Of a DNA stretch of 64,000 bases, positions 7,992 through 16,405 are shown one piece after another. The notes beneath the pieces were generated by a model. The model ran no database searches. It saw only the letters and a program-made list of their open reading frames with translations, and was not told the origin of the DNA. Source of the stretch: VRUE01 sp033856275 (GTDB lineage Bacteria; Actinomycetota; Thermoleophilia; Solirubrobacterales; 70-9). Positions within the stretch are counted from its first letter, which is position 1; every line of letters starts with the position of its first letter. The DNA is taken from contig JAWVFJ010000027.1 of the NCBI GenBank assembly GCA_033856275.1, positions 1-64,000 on the forward strand, in the 5' to 3' direction. The position numbers and the translations under genes were made by a program.

Positions 7992-9551
7992 CTAGCCGCC
8001 GAGGCGGTAGGCGACTATCTGCGGGACCTGGCCTTCCGCCGCGGCGACGCCGGCCGGAGCGATCAGCATGTCGTCCGCGACCGTGACGCCGCTGTTGGTA
8101 CCGGCCGGGAGTTTCTCCCGCCAGACCACGGTGCCGCTCTTGGTGTCGAAGGCGCTCACGGTGCCGTCGTAGGTGGTGGAGAAGACCAGGTCGTTGACCG
8201 CGGTCATGTAGCCGAAAGCCGGGGTGGCCATTTCTTCCTTCCACTTGACCTTGCCGGTCGTCGCGTCGAGGGCGACCACTTCGCCGTTGCCGGGTCCGCC
8301 TTCTGACTTTTCGCTCTGGCTGGAAATGGTCAGCGAGGAATTCACCACCGGGACGAAGACGGTCGTGCCGTCGCTCGCCATCGGCGCAATCACCCCACCG
8401 AGCGAGCCGGGTAGGACCGTGATCGGCAATTTTGGCGTCTTGCCCTGCATCGCTTCGCGCCCGATGTCGTCCCAACCGCTGTGGATCCCGACCGGACGTT
8501 TCCAAAGGAGCTTTCCGCTCGAGCGGTCGAGGGCGATCACGATGCCGGACTTGCCGGCGCCGATCACCATGTCCTTGCCGCCAGATTTGATCAGGATCGG
8601 CGGGTCCTGTAGGTCCCAGTCGTTGACGTCGTGCGGGGTGAGCTGGAAGTACCAGTCCATTTTCCCCGTTTTCGCGTCGAGCTTGACGATCGAGTCCGTG
8701 TAGAGGTCGGGCCCGGGCCGGCTTGAGCCCCAGGGGTATTTTTCGGTGCCGGGAATCGGGCCGGGGTTGCCCACCGCGACGTACATCGAACCTTCCTCGT
8801 CGAAGGCGGGCGGGTACCAGAGCCCGCCTCCCGAGTTGAGATTCCTGGCCGCGCTGCTGTTGGTCCAAAGATCGTTCGGCACGGTGTTGAAGTGCCAGAC
8901 TTTTTTGCCCGTTTTGCCGTCGAGCGCCCAGAGGATCCCGACTCCGTCGCCGCCGTAGAATTCTTCGACGTTCACCGGTACGGTCGAGACGTAGACGAGG
9001 CCGTCGCGGAAGCCCGGGGCCATGTCGATGCCCTCTTTTCCGTTGCGAGCGAGTTTGACCGACCATTCCTCCTGCCCCGTTGCCTGGTCAAGCGCGAACG
9101 CTTCCGTCGGGGTCGCGCCGAAGACGAGGCCTTCCGCCACGACGACACCATTGGGCCCGTGATCCGGCTGTTCGAAGTTCGCGGTCCAAAGCACTTCGCC
9201 GCTCTGGACGTCGATCGCCTGGACGTTGGAGGCAAGGTCCTGCGAATACATCACTCCCTTGCTGATGATTGGTGTGGAGGCGTAACTGCCGAAGGCGCTC
9301 GTCGCGTGCAGCGGCAATTTCCACGCCACCTGCAGGTCGCTAACCGTGGAGCTGTCGATCGGGCCACCGCTCTGATGGCGGGTGTTGGCGACGTCGCCGT
9401 TGGGCACACCTGAGCCGGTGAAGCTGGCATCTTCGCTGCTGCCGGAGGAAGAGGACCCGCATCCGGCGAACACAGCAGCTGTCACCACCATGATCGCAAG
9501 CAATCCAATCGCCGCCCGCGCGGCCTTCGACACGCTGCTCAGGTTCCTCAT
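7992..9551 (-). CDS. PQQ-type beta-propeller lipoprotein (quinoprotein dehydrogenase-like)
   Basis: 519 aa. The N-terminus is a lipoprotein signal peptide ending in the lipobox VFAGC, so the protein should be membrane-anchored outside the cell. The body contains repeated WxF/GxVxALD-type blades of the PQQ-dependent alcohol dehydrogenase superfamily, including the block DVNDWDLQ. Whether PQQ is bound cannot be told. ATG at 9551 follows GGGAG and is preferred to the preceding TTG. It is convergent with the carbonic anhydrase (51 bp apart). Confidence 0.85.
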   Translation of the reverse strand: MRNLSSVSKAARAAIGLLAIMVVTAAVFAGCGSSSSGSSEDASFTGSGVPNGDVANTRHQSGGPIDSSTVSDLQVAWKLPLHATSAFGSYASTPIISKGVMYSQDLASNVQAIDVQSGEVLWTANFEQPDHGPNGVVVAEGLVFGATPTEAFALDQATGQEEWSVKLARNGKEGIDMAPGFRDGLVYVSTVPVNVEEFYGGDGVGILWALDGKTGKKVWHFNTVPNDLWTNSSAARNLNSGGGLWYPPAFDEEGSMYVAVGNPGPIPGTEKYPWGSSRPGPDLYTDSIVKLDAKTGKMDWYFQLTPHDVNDWDLQDPPILIKSGGKDMVIGAGKSGIVIALDRSSGKLLWKRPVGIHSGWDDIGREAMQGKTPKLPITVLPGSLGGVIAPMASDGTTVFVPVVNSSLTISSQSEKSEGGPGNGEVVALDATTGKVKWKEEMATPAFGYMTAVNDLVFSTTYDGTVSAFDTKSGTVVWREKLPAGTNSGVTVADDMLIAPAGVAAAEGQVPQIVAYRLGG

Positions 9552-9584
9552 CAACTCCCTGCCTCCCTCGTCGTCGCCGCGACC

Positions 9585-10907
9585 CTATGCGACCGATTTA
9601 TAGCTGTCAAGTAATTCACTATTTGCGACCATAAACGGCTGCAGCACCCGATTTGAGATCAGCCCGAGCGCACCCAGGTTGGCGAAACCCGGACCTTGGC
9701 TGAGCCCGGCAAGGCCCGGGATGTGCAGCAGCGGCCGCATCCCCTTCAATTCCAGGTTGCGGCCGATCGGCACTTCGCTGCCGGCCGGCTGGTCCCAGAT
9801 CGGCCCGCTGCGACGCTCGATCTCTTCACGCACCGTTGCCGGGAAAAGTGTGCGCAGTTGCGCCAGCAGGTCAAAGCCGGTGCAGTTGGCGACGAAGTCG
9901 TGCTCACTGCTGGTTTGTCCTTCCGGTGACTCGTACTCGAGTCGCACACCCTCGCCGCCCTCGGCCGCGCCGACGTCGGTGACGCGGCCGGTGACGAAGC
10001 GGCAGCGCTCGTCATAAGCGATCGCCGCCAGGCTCGGCGGGTCGAAGACGCCGCGGTCTGAGTGCTTGACGAAGTCGCGCCTGGTCTGCAGGTCCAGTGA
10101 CTCCCATTCGACCGTGTCGGGATTGGAGAAGACACGGTTCTCGAGGAAGCTCTCGCCGCGGCTCATCGGCAGCATCGGCGTGTAGATCGTGTAGCTGCAC
10201 TCGGGCCGCATGCCGCGCAGGAACATCGTCGCGCTGAGCGCGCTCTCACCGCCGCCGACGATCGCTACGTCGCAGCGGCTGTCCTCCGGTATCCGCGCGA
10301 ACTCCGCTCGCTTGCTGTCACAGTGGAAAACGCGATCGGCGACGGCGGGCTCGTGCGGAAAGGCGCGGTGGATGCCGGGGCCGGTCAGCACCAAGGCCCC
10401 GCCGACGTACCGTGACCTTCCACCGTCCTCTTCGGTTTCTACCACCCAGCGCTCGCCCGCCTGGTCGAGGGCCACTTGGCCGACGCGTGCGCGCAGGTGC
10501 TCGACGCCCGCTGTCGCCCGCGAGAGCACCCAGGTCAGGTACTCGCCGTAATCGCGGTGGCGCACCTGCGGTGAGCCGGCATCGACCCAACGGGCGTAGC
10601 GGCGGGTGCTGATCATGTACTGCTGCCAGGTGAACTGAGCGAGGGCGGCGTCGATCGCCTCGCCCGCCTCGCCGAACTCGACGTGACTCTGGTACGGGAA
10701 GCCGACGTCCTTGATCGGCGTCACCGCCAACGGCTCCTCGCCCGAGGTCATCCCGTTTCTCCCCTTCCAGGAGGCGGCGACCTCGGTGCCCTCGATCACC
10801 AGGATCGAGAGCCGGGTGAGGCCAAGGCTGTTGAAGATGTGCACCTTGGTCGCGATGCCGGCGGCCTTGGCACCGGCGCCGACGATGATCAGGTCGTAAT
10901 CAGCCAT
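9585..10907 (-). CDS. FAD/NADPH-dependent N-hydroxylase, MbtG-like (lysine/ornithine N-monooxygenase family)
   Basis: 440 aa. The FAD-binding motif VGAGAKAAG is at the N-terminus. The block TPIKDVGFPY and the later NADPH motif VGGGESALS plus the CTGFDLL segment match the SidA/IucD/MbtG family, which hydroxylates the side-chain amine of lysine or ornithine derivatives. ATG at 10907 has GGAGG 8 bases upstream. Codon 3 residues from the segment SELLD is TTA (9612-9614), the only in-frame TTA I found in the window. It lies 123 bp downstream of the P450 gene, separated by two palindromic repeats, so it may be co-transcribed or separately controlled. The substrate is unknown. Confidence 0.85.
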   Translation of the reverse strand: MADYDLIIVGAGAKAAGIATKVHIFNSLGLTRLSILVIEGTEVAASWKGRNGMTSGEEPLAVTPIKDVGFPYQSHVEFGEAGEAIDAALAQFTWQQYMISTRRYARWVDAGSPQVRHRDYGEYLTWVLSRATAGVEHLRARVGQVALDQAGERWVVETEEDGGRSRYVGGALVLTGPGIHRAFPHEPAVADRVFHCDSKRAEFARIPEDSRCDVAIVGGGESALSATMFLRGMRPECSYTIYTPMLPMSRGESFLENRVFSNPDTVEWESLDLQTRRDFVKHSDRGVFDPPSLAAIAYDERCRFVTGRVTDVGAAEGGEGVRLEYESPEGQTSSEHDFVANCTGFDLLAQLRTLFPATVREEIERRSGPIWDQPAGSEVPIGRNLELKGMRPLLHIPGLAGLSQGPGFANLGALGLISNRVLQPFMVANSELLDSYKSVA

Positions 10908-10920
10908 CGCCGACCTCCAC

Positions 10921-10967
10921 TGGTGCAACGCTTTGTCCCCTTGCGAGGGGACTAATGCGTTGCACCA
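10921..10967. repeat. Dispersed palindromic repeat, copy A
   Basis: A 47 bp near-perfect inverted repeat with arms TGGTGCAACGC...GCGTTGCACCA and inner CCCC/GGGG pairing. It belongs to a four-copy family in this window (also 10984, 19196, 34700). It sits between the P450 and N-monooxygenase genes. Confidence 0.85.
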
Positions 10968-10983
10968 TGCAGGCTCCCGTCAC

Positions 10984-11028
10984 GGTGAAACGTTTTCTCC
11001 TCCTAGGAGGGGGACAAAGCGTTACACC
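10984..11028. repeat. Dispersed palindromic repeat, copy B (diverged)
   Basis: A 45 bp inverted repeat, GGTGAAACG...CGTTACACC with a CCTCCTAGGAGG core. It is related to copy A and lies 16 bp from it, immediately behind the P450 stop codon. Two hairpins in tandem here could act as terminator, attenuator or mRNA 3'-end protector. Confidence 0.75.
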
Positions 11029-11030
11029 TC

Positions 11031-12341
11031 TCATGATGCGTATGCGGGGGTCCGGGGTCTGGCGACGACGAGGCCGTGCTGGGCGGGGCTGAAGGCGATC
11101 GCGCCCCGCCTCACCCGCTCCGAGCGTGACTCGACCGGTTCCAGTTCGACCTCCTCCAGCACGGTGCGCAGCACCCGCTTCATCTCCTGTTCGGCGTAGC
11201 TGGCGGCGAGGCAGCGGCGGGCGCCGCCGCCGAAGGGGATCCAGGTCGGCACCGCCGCGCGCTGCTCGAGAAAGCGCTCGGGAACGAAGGCGCCGGGTTC
11301 GTCGTAGACGTCCTCGCGATGGTGGATCAGGTAGACGCAGGGCGCGATCAGCGTGCCGGCGGGCAGGTCGTAGCGGCCGAGCGTCGCCGGCTTCAGCAGG
11401 CGCCGCACGACGACCGAGACAGGCGGTCGCAGGCGCAGGGTCTCCTTGATCACTGCGTCGAGGTAGGCCTCCCCCTCCCCGGCGAGCAGTTCCTCCCGCA
11501 ACCGCGCCAGCTTCTCGGGGTGGCGAAGCAGGCGCTCGAAGACCCAGGCCAGCGAGCTCGAAGTCGGTCCGTCGGTTAGGAGCGTCAGCAGTTCGTCGCG
11601 CAGATCCTTCTCGCTCAGCGGCGAGCCGTCCTCGTTGCGCGCCTCGATCAGGATCGAGACAGCGTCGCGGCGGCCATCCTGCCCTTCGACGCGGCGGCGC
11701 TGGACCTCCGCCAGCACGGCCTCTTCGACCGGCGCCATAGCTTGCCGCCAGCCGCGGCTGCGTTCGAGCCAGCACGGGCCGCGGAGCGCAAGCTTGCGCA
11801 GCCGGCTGTCGTCGTTGACCGCCTCGGTCAGGTTGGTTAGGAGGGTTCGAAGCTGGTCTAGGCGCCCACCGTCCTCGCCGAAGACGGCCCGCATCACGAC
11901 CTCCTGGGTGAGCGCCTGCATGCGGGGCCAGAGCCTGAACGGCTCGCCGACCGGCCAGGACCGCACTTCGCGCCGCGCCAGCTCAGTCATCATCTCGGCG
12001 TCCTCGCGCATCCGCTCGCCGTGGAAGCGCGGCAGCATCAGCTTGCGACGAGCCATGTGCTCGGGCTCCTCGCTCAGCATCACCGAGTGGGCCCCCAACA
12101 CCGGCCGCAACGCCAGGTTCGGCACCCCCACACCGAGATCGTTGGTATCGGTGGAGAAGACCCGTTTGACGTCCTCTGGGTCAGAGAGCACGACCCAGGT
12201 GCCGAGGTGGCGCAAGCGCAGGGTGAAGGTGTCGCCGTAGCGCCCACGGCACTGCTCGAGGAAGGGCAACGGCTCGCGCGACCAGCGGATCGACTGCACG
12301 AGGCGTGGCGCGCGCGGGCCGGGAGGCAGCTTCGCCATCAT
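11031..12341 (-). CDS. Cytochrome P450 with atypical I-helix motif
   Basis: 436 aa. The heme-binding loop FGGGARRC (Cys377), the ETLR K-helix motif (300-303) and the PERF motif are present. The oxygen-activating I-helix segment, normally AGxE/DTT, reads TDGPTSSS (256-263): the conserved acid is Thr and the following Thr are Ser. The rest resembles CYP110/CYP136-type enzymes. It may still be a monooxygenase or may catalyse an unusual reaction. It overlaps the chorismate-mutase gene by 4 bp and so belongs to the PabAB operon. Two ATG codons in tandem (12341, 12338) are possible starts. Confidence 0.9.
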   Translation of the reverse strand: MMAKLPPGPRAPRLVQSIRWSREPLPFLEQCRGRYGDTFTLRLRHLGTWVVLSDPEDVKRVFSTDTNDLGVGVPNLALRPVLGAHSVMLSEEPEHMARRKLMLPRFHGERMREDAEMMTELARREVRSWPVGEPFRLWPRMQALTQEVVMRAVFGEDGGRLDQLRTLLTNLTEAVNDDSRLRKLALRGPCWLERSRGWRQAMAPVEEAVLAEVQRRRVEGQDGRRDAVSILIEARNEDGSPLSEKDLRDELLTLLTDGPTSSSLAWVFERLLRHPEKLARLREELLAGEGEAYLDAVIKETLRLRPPVSVVVRRLLKPATLGRYDLPAGTLIAPCVYLIHHREDVYDEPGAFVPERFLEQRAAVPTWIPFGGGARRCLAASYAEQEMKRVLRTVLEEVELEPVESRSERVRRGAIAFSPAQHGLVVARPRTPAYAS

Positions 12342-12676
12342 GCCTCCCGCCCCTCAGCGGGCGTGGCCTCCCGCCCCTCGGGCGATGGCGTCACGCCCTC
12401 CATCAACTCGTCCTCGAGCTTGCAGGTGGCGCCGATCAGCAGCTCGAACAGGGCGGCTGTGAAGTCCTCCGGCAGGTCGGCCTCGGCCCCGCGGGCGAGG
12501 TAACGGGCGCGCACTTCAGCGACGCGCTCGGGCTGCATCATCGGGATCTCGTGCTCGCTCTTGTACTCGGCGACTTCGCGGCAGATCTGGAAGCGCTCGC
12601 CGAGCAGGCGGGCGATCTCGGCGTCGATCGGATCGAGCCGGCCGCGGAAGGACTCGAGACCGTTCGCATTGCTCAT
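12338..12676 (-). CDS. AroQ-type chorismate mutase domain protein (possible aminodeoxychorismate mutase, PapB-like)
   Basis: 112 aa. The all-helical AroQ fold is seen in LDPIDAEIARLLGERF, EVAEYKSEH and the MMQPERVAEV segment. Such small proteins rearrange chorismate to prephenate, or in antibiotic clusters aminodeoxychorismate to 4-amino-4-deoxyprephenate (PapB/CmlD). The same operon encodes an aminodeoxychorismate synthase, so the second role is more likely (inference). ATG at 12676 overlaps the deacetylase stop. The acidic tail after residue 95 is not part of the family core. No PapC-like dehydrogenase is seen nearby. Confidence 0.82.
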   Translation of the reverse strand: MSNANGLESFRGRLDPIDAEIARLLGERFQICREVAEYKSEHEIPMMQPERVAEVRARYLARGAEADLPEDFTAALFELLIGATCKLEDELMEGVTPSPEGREATPAEGREA

Positions 12677-13635
12677 GCGGGGCGGCCCTCCAGCAAGCCG
12701 GTGGCGAAAGCCTCGCTGCATTCCGCCAGTGAGTCGAGCGCGTAGCCGCCCTCCTGGATCACGCAGACGGGGCGGCCGCAGGCGGCGAGCAGCCTACCGA
12801 TCTCAGTGAAGATCTCCGGCGCAAAGCCCCAGGAGCCGTGCGGGTCGCCGGCGACGATGTCGTAGCCAAGCGAGACGACCAGCGCGGCAGAGCTCTTGGC
12901 GAGCGCGTCGATCGAGCTGGCGACCGCCTCGAGGTAGGTCGCCGCGTCGGGACTGCCGGCGAACTCGACCACGTGTTCGCGCTCGCTGCTCGGCTGCACC
13001 GTGCCGGCAGCGACGTTGGTCACCGGCGAGGCGTGCAGCGAGTGCAGGCTGGCGTCGGCCATTGTCGCGACGATCGCGGCCGTGCCGTTGGGGTAGTGCA
13101 GGTCGATGTCGAGGATGCCGACCGGGCGCACGCCGCCATTGCGCAGGACCTGCACCGCGGCCGCGGCGGTGTTGAGGTAGCAGTAGCCGGCAAACCAGGC
13201 CGGGCCGGCGTGGTGGCCGGGCGGCCGGCAGAGCGCATAGGTGAAGCGGGCGCCGCCGACCAGCCGCTCGGCCGCGGTCATCGCCGTTCGCACCCCCTCC
13301 CGCGCCGCCTCGACCAGGCCGGCGCAGACCGGAATGTCCGGCGGCAGGCCCGGCGGGGTCAGCTCCGGCATCACCACCGGATCGGCGGAGACCTCGGCGA
13401 GCGCTTCCAGATAGTCGGGCTCGTGCAGGACGCTGAGGGTCTGCTCGACGTCTTCGCTGTCCGCGTCCGCCTCAGAAGCGCGAACCCGCGCATGGCGCAG
13501 CAGGCCCCGTCGCAGCTCCTCCATGCGCCGGTTGTCATCGACGCCCGGCAGAATGCGGCCGCCTTCGAGGATCCAGTGCGCCGCGTCGTCCTCGCCGGCG
13601 CCGCGTTGCTCGACCAGCAAAAGCTCGAAGCTCAC
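12673..13635 (-). CDS. HDAC / acetylpolyamine amidohydrolase-like deacetylase
   Basis: 320 aa from a GTG preceded by GGAGGACGCT. The zinc-hydrolase site is complete: PPGHH (His141, His142), DLH (Asp178, His180), GDP (Asp264) and QEGGY (Tyr298). The QEGGY form points to the acetylpolyamine-amidohydrolase branch, which removes acetyl groups from amines. It lies 19 bp downstream of a GNAT gene and overlaps the chorismate-mutase gene, so an acetyl protection/deprotection step or self-resistance role on an amine intermediate is plausible. The substrate is not known. Confidence 0.88.
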   Translation of the reverse strand: MSFELLLVEQRGAGEDDAAHWILEGGRILPGVDDNRRMEELRRGLLRHARVRASEADADSEDVEQTLSVLHEPDYLEALAEVSADPVVMPELTPPGLPPDIPVCAGLVEAAREGVRTAMTAAERLVGGARFTYALCRPPGHHAGPAWFAGYCYLNTAAAAVQVLRNGGVRPVGILDIDLHYPNGTAAIVATMADASLHSLHASPVTNVAAGTVQPSSEREHVVEFAGSPDAATYLEAVASSIDALAKSSAALVVSLGYDIVAGDPHGSWGFAPEIFTEIGRLLAACGRPVCVIQEGGYALDSLAECSEAFATGLLEGRPA

Positions 13636-13654
13636 AGCGTCCTCCGCCTGGCGA

Positions 13655-14170
13655 TCAAAGCTTCCTCCGCATCCGCGGCCCGAGGTGCTCGAAGCCGTTG
13701 GCTCGGTAGAAGGCCTCGGTGGCGCCGATGTGCTCGAAGTCCTCGCGCGGCAGTCCGACCTCGATTCGGTGGGCGCCGACGTCGCGAGCGAGCTCGCAGA
13801 ACGCATCGACCAGCTGATGCCCGATCGCCTTGCTGCGCCACTCCGGGTGGACCCAGAGGTCCTGGATCGTGCCGTAGCGCCCGGGGACGTGGATCGCATG
13901 CTGCCAGCTGGCAGCGAGAACGCCCACAAGCCCGTCCTCGCCCCCTGTATCCGCCACCAGCAGGGCACCCATCTCCCGATCCCTGACCAGTTCTCTCGTC
14001 GCCCGCTCGATGTCGTCGGCGGCCGGGCCACCGCCACTGAGCTCGACCAACAGTTGCCCGACCGCGGCGGCGACGGCGACGGCGTCCTCGGCGACCGCCT
14101 CGCGGACCTGCCACTCGGTCCCAGCAGCCCTCCGCGCAGTTTCGGCTTCGCTCGCCGCCGCCTCGCTCAT
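13655..14170 (-). CDS. GNAT-family N-acetyltransferase
   Basis: 171 aa. The acetyl-CoA-binding motif A is at about residues 104-125 (DLWVHPEWRSKAIGHQL), and the C-terminal block YRANGFEHLGPRM is typical of GNATs. ATG at 14170 overlaps the PabAB stop as ATGA, so translation is coupled. In this operon it could acetylate an aromatic or aliphatic amine that the next gene product deacetylates. An aminoacyl-tRNA-using transferase of GNAT fold is a less likely alternative suggested only by the tRNA and synthetase genes upstream. Confidence 0.85.
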   Translation of the reverse strand: MSEAAASEAETARRAAGTEWQVREAVAEDAVAVAAAVGQLLVELSGGGPAADDIERATRELVRDREMGALLVADTGGEDGLVGVLAASWQHAIHVPGRYGTIQDLWVHPEWRSKAIGHQLVDAFCELARDVGAHRIEVGLPREDFEHIGATEAFYRANGFEHLGPRMRRKL

Positions 14171-16332
14171 GCGGCCCCCGCCCCCGCTCGGACCGGCTCC
14201 AGCTCGACGCTCCATACGTCGGGCGAGTCGCTGCCGGTCACGGTGCGCGCGATCGCCGCCATCGGTGCGTTCGCCTTGAGCAGGATCTCGTCGAACTCGT
14301 CGACCGGGTCGGACTGCATGACGATCGCCCCGCCGGCGCCGATCGTCGTCCGCCCGGGACGCAGGACGATCGTGCGGATCACGATGCTGAGGTCGATCAC
14401 GCCATCGAGACCGAAGTAGCCGATCGCGCCGGAGTAGACGCCGCGCGCCTCGGCCTCGATGTCGTCGATGATCTCCATCGTGCGCAGCTTCGGCGCGCCG
14501 GTCATCGAGCCGCCGGGGAAGCAGGCCCGCGCGCACTCGACGGCGCTGCGCTCGGCCGGCAGCCTGCCCTCGACCGTCGAGATCAGCTGGTGCACCGTGG
14601 CGTAGTCCTCGACGACCATCAACTCGGGAACGGCGACGCTGCCGACCTCGCAGACGATGCCGAGATCGTTGCGCAGCAGGTCGACGATCATCAGGTGCTC
14701 GGCGTAGGTCTTTTCGTCTTCGGTCAGCTCCGCCTTCAGCGCCGCGTCCTCGGCCGGATCTGCGGAGCGCGACGTGGTGCCCTTGATCGGGCGCGCCTCG
14801 ACCCGGCGCTCGCGGTCGACCGAGAGGAAGCGCTCCGGCGAGGAGCTGACCACGGCTACCTCCCCCAGCTTCAGGTAAGCGGCGAAGGGCGCCGGATTGC
14901 TGCGGCGCAGGTTGCGGTAGAGGTCGAAGGGATCGGGTTCGGCCGTGGTCGAGATTTGGTCGGTGAGGCAGACCTCGTAGGACTCCCCGGCGGCCAGTTC
15001 GGCCTGCGAGCGGGCGATGTCGGCAAGGTACTGCTGGCGCCCGCGGCCGCAGTCGAAGCGCACATGGGTGTCGCTGGGCTCGCCGAACGGCGGGTCGGCA
15101 GCGCCGGCCCGCGGCGGCGGCTCGGCGAGCAGGTCGCCGACCACGGCCTCGGCCGCGTCGAGCCAGGCCGTCGCCTCGACCACCTCGTCCTCGGCGCAGA
15201 CCGCCAGCACGTGGGTACGGTGCCCGACGTGGTCGACCGCAACTACCCGGTTGGCCAGCATCATCACCGCGTCGGGCACGTCGGAGCTGTGCACGTTGGT
15301 CGCGCCGGCATCCGCCTTGCACTCGTAGCCGAGGTAGCCGACGAAGCCACCGAGCAGGTTCGGCGCCACGTGGTCTAGGGCCGGGGCCTCCAGCGCCCGC
15401 ACGGCAACTTCGCGGTCGAGCAGGTCGAAGATCGAGCCGCGCTCGATCGCGGTGGTGTCGCCGCGGTGGGCCCGCACGGCACCCTCCTCGACGTCGTATT
15501 CGAGGACGCAACGGTCCTGGCCAGCGCTGGTGCCAAGGTAGGAGCTCTGCGCGAGCCGGGTCGGGGCGTCGGTGCTGTCGAGCCAGAAGGCGTGCTCCTC
15601 GGCGGCGAAGAGCCGTTCGAAGAGCGCCTCGGTCGAGGCCTCGCCCGGAAGCGAGCGCAGGAGCAAGCGCGTGTCGGAGGGATTCGACTTGGCGACGGCA
15701 GTGTTGCGCGGGCGGGCCCCATCGGGCCGCTTCGTCGCCCGCACCGGTGGCTCTTTGCGCTGCCGCGCCAGCGCGTAGAAGTTCTCGACCAGCCTGGCGC
15801 CGTGCTCTGTGGCGATCGACTCGGGGTGGAACTGCACGCCCCACATCGGCCGGCTGCGATGTTCGATACCCATCACGACGCCGTCGTCGGCCCAGGCGCA
15901 GACGTTGCCGTCGGGACCCATGCCGGTGATCGCCAGCGAGTGGTAGCGGACGACCGGGAAGCCCTGCGGGATGCCGTCGAAGAGGCCGTCACCTTCGTGG
16001 AAGATGCGGCTGAGGCGGCCGTGCATCGCCTCCGGGGCGCTGCGCACGTCGCCGTCGAGCATTTTGCCCAGGCCCTGGTGGCCAAGGCAGATGCCGAGCA
16101 CCGGGATCTCACTGAAGCGGAGAATGTCGTCGCAGACGCAGAAGTCGTGCCAGCGCCCCGGCGTCCCGGGGCCCGGCGAGAGCACGATCGCGTCGAAGTC
16201 CCAGCGCTCCAGCGCCCGCCAGGAGACGGCATCGTTGTCGACCACGATCGGCTCCTCGCCCGAGACGCCGGCCAGCAGGTGGAAGACGTTGTAGGTGTAG
16301 GAGTCGTGGTTGTCGACCAGCAGGGTCCTCAT
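14167..16332 (-). CDS. Fused aminodeoxychorismate synthase (PabA-PabB)
   Basis: 721 aa. Residues 1-190 are a glutamine amidotransferase with GICLGHQG (Cys82) and FHPE (His169, Glu171); the C-terminal half is the chorismate-binding domain. It carries the motif PIKGT, whose lysine is diagnostic for aminodeoxychorismate synthase as opposed to PIAGT of anthranilate synthase. The enzyme makes 4-amino-4-deoxychorismate from chorismate and glutamine. The amidotransferase-first fusion is the form found in folate and p-aminophenylalanine/PABA antibiotic pathways. ATG at 16332 is preferred over an upstream in-frame start. A folate role is possible, but no PabC or folate genes are nearby. Confidence 0.93.
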   Translation of the reverse strand: MRTLLVDNHDSYTYNVFHLLAGVSGEEPIVVDNDAVSWRALERWDFDAIVLSPGPGTPGRWHDFCVCDDILRFSEIPVLGICLGHQGLGKMLDGDVRSAPEAMHGRLSRIFHEGDGLFDGIPQGFPVVRYHSLAITGMGPDGNVCAWADDGVVMGIEHRSRPMWGVQFHPESIATEHGARLVENFYALARQRKEPPVRATKRPDGARPRNTAVAKSNPSDTRLLLRSLPGEASTEALFERLFAAEEHAFWLDSTDAPTRLAQSSYLGTSAGQDRCVLEYDVEEGAVRAHRGDTTAIERGSIFDLLDREVAVRALEAPALDHVAPNLLGGFVGYLGYECKADAGATNVHSSDVPDAVMMLANRVVAVDHVGHRTHVLAVCAEDEVVEATAWLDAAEAVVGDLLAEPPPRAGAADPPFGEPSDTHVRFDCGRGRQQYLADIARSQAELAAGESYEVCLTDQISTTAEPDPFDLYRNLRRSNPAPFAAYLKLGEVAVVSSSPERFLSVDRERRVEARPIKGTTSRSADPAEDAALKAELTEDEKTYAEHLMIVDLLRNDLGIVCEVGSVAVPELMVVEDYATVHQLISTVEGRLPAERSAVECARACFPGGSMTGAPKLRTMEIIDDIEAEARGVYSGAIGYFGLDGVIDLSIVIRTIVLRPGRTTIGAGGAIVMQSDPVDEFDEILLKANAPMAAIARTVTGSDSPDVWSVELEPVRAGAGAA

Positions 16333-16405
16333 CGCACAACCCTTCGTTCGTGTTCCGATCGCCACGGACTCGAACGACCGGCGATCACCGTGACGATCGG
16401 GCCGC

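Noticed and set aside
10900..11775. Minus-strand ORF spanning the repeats and P450
   Set aside because: It is a shadow frame of the P450; the shared peptide-like ends come from the palindrome sequence.
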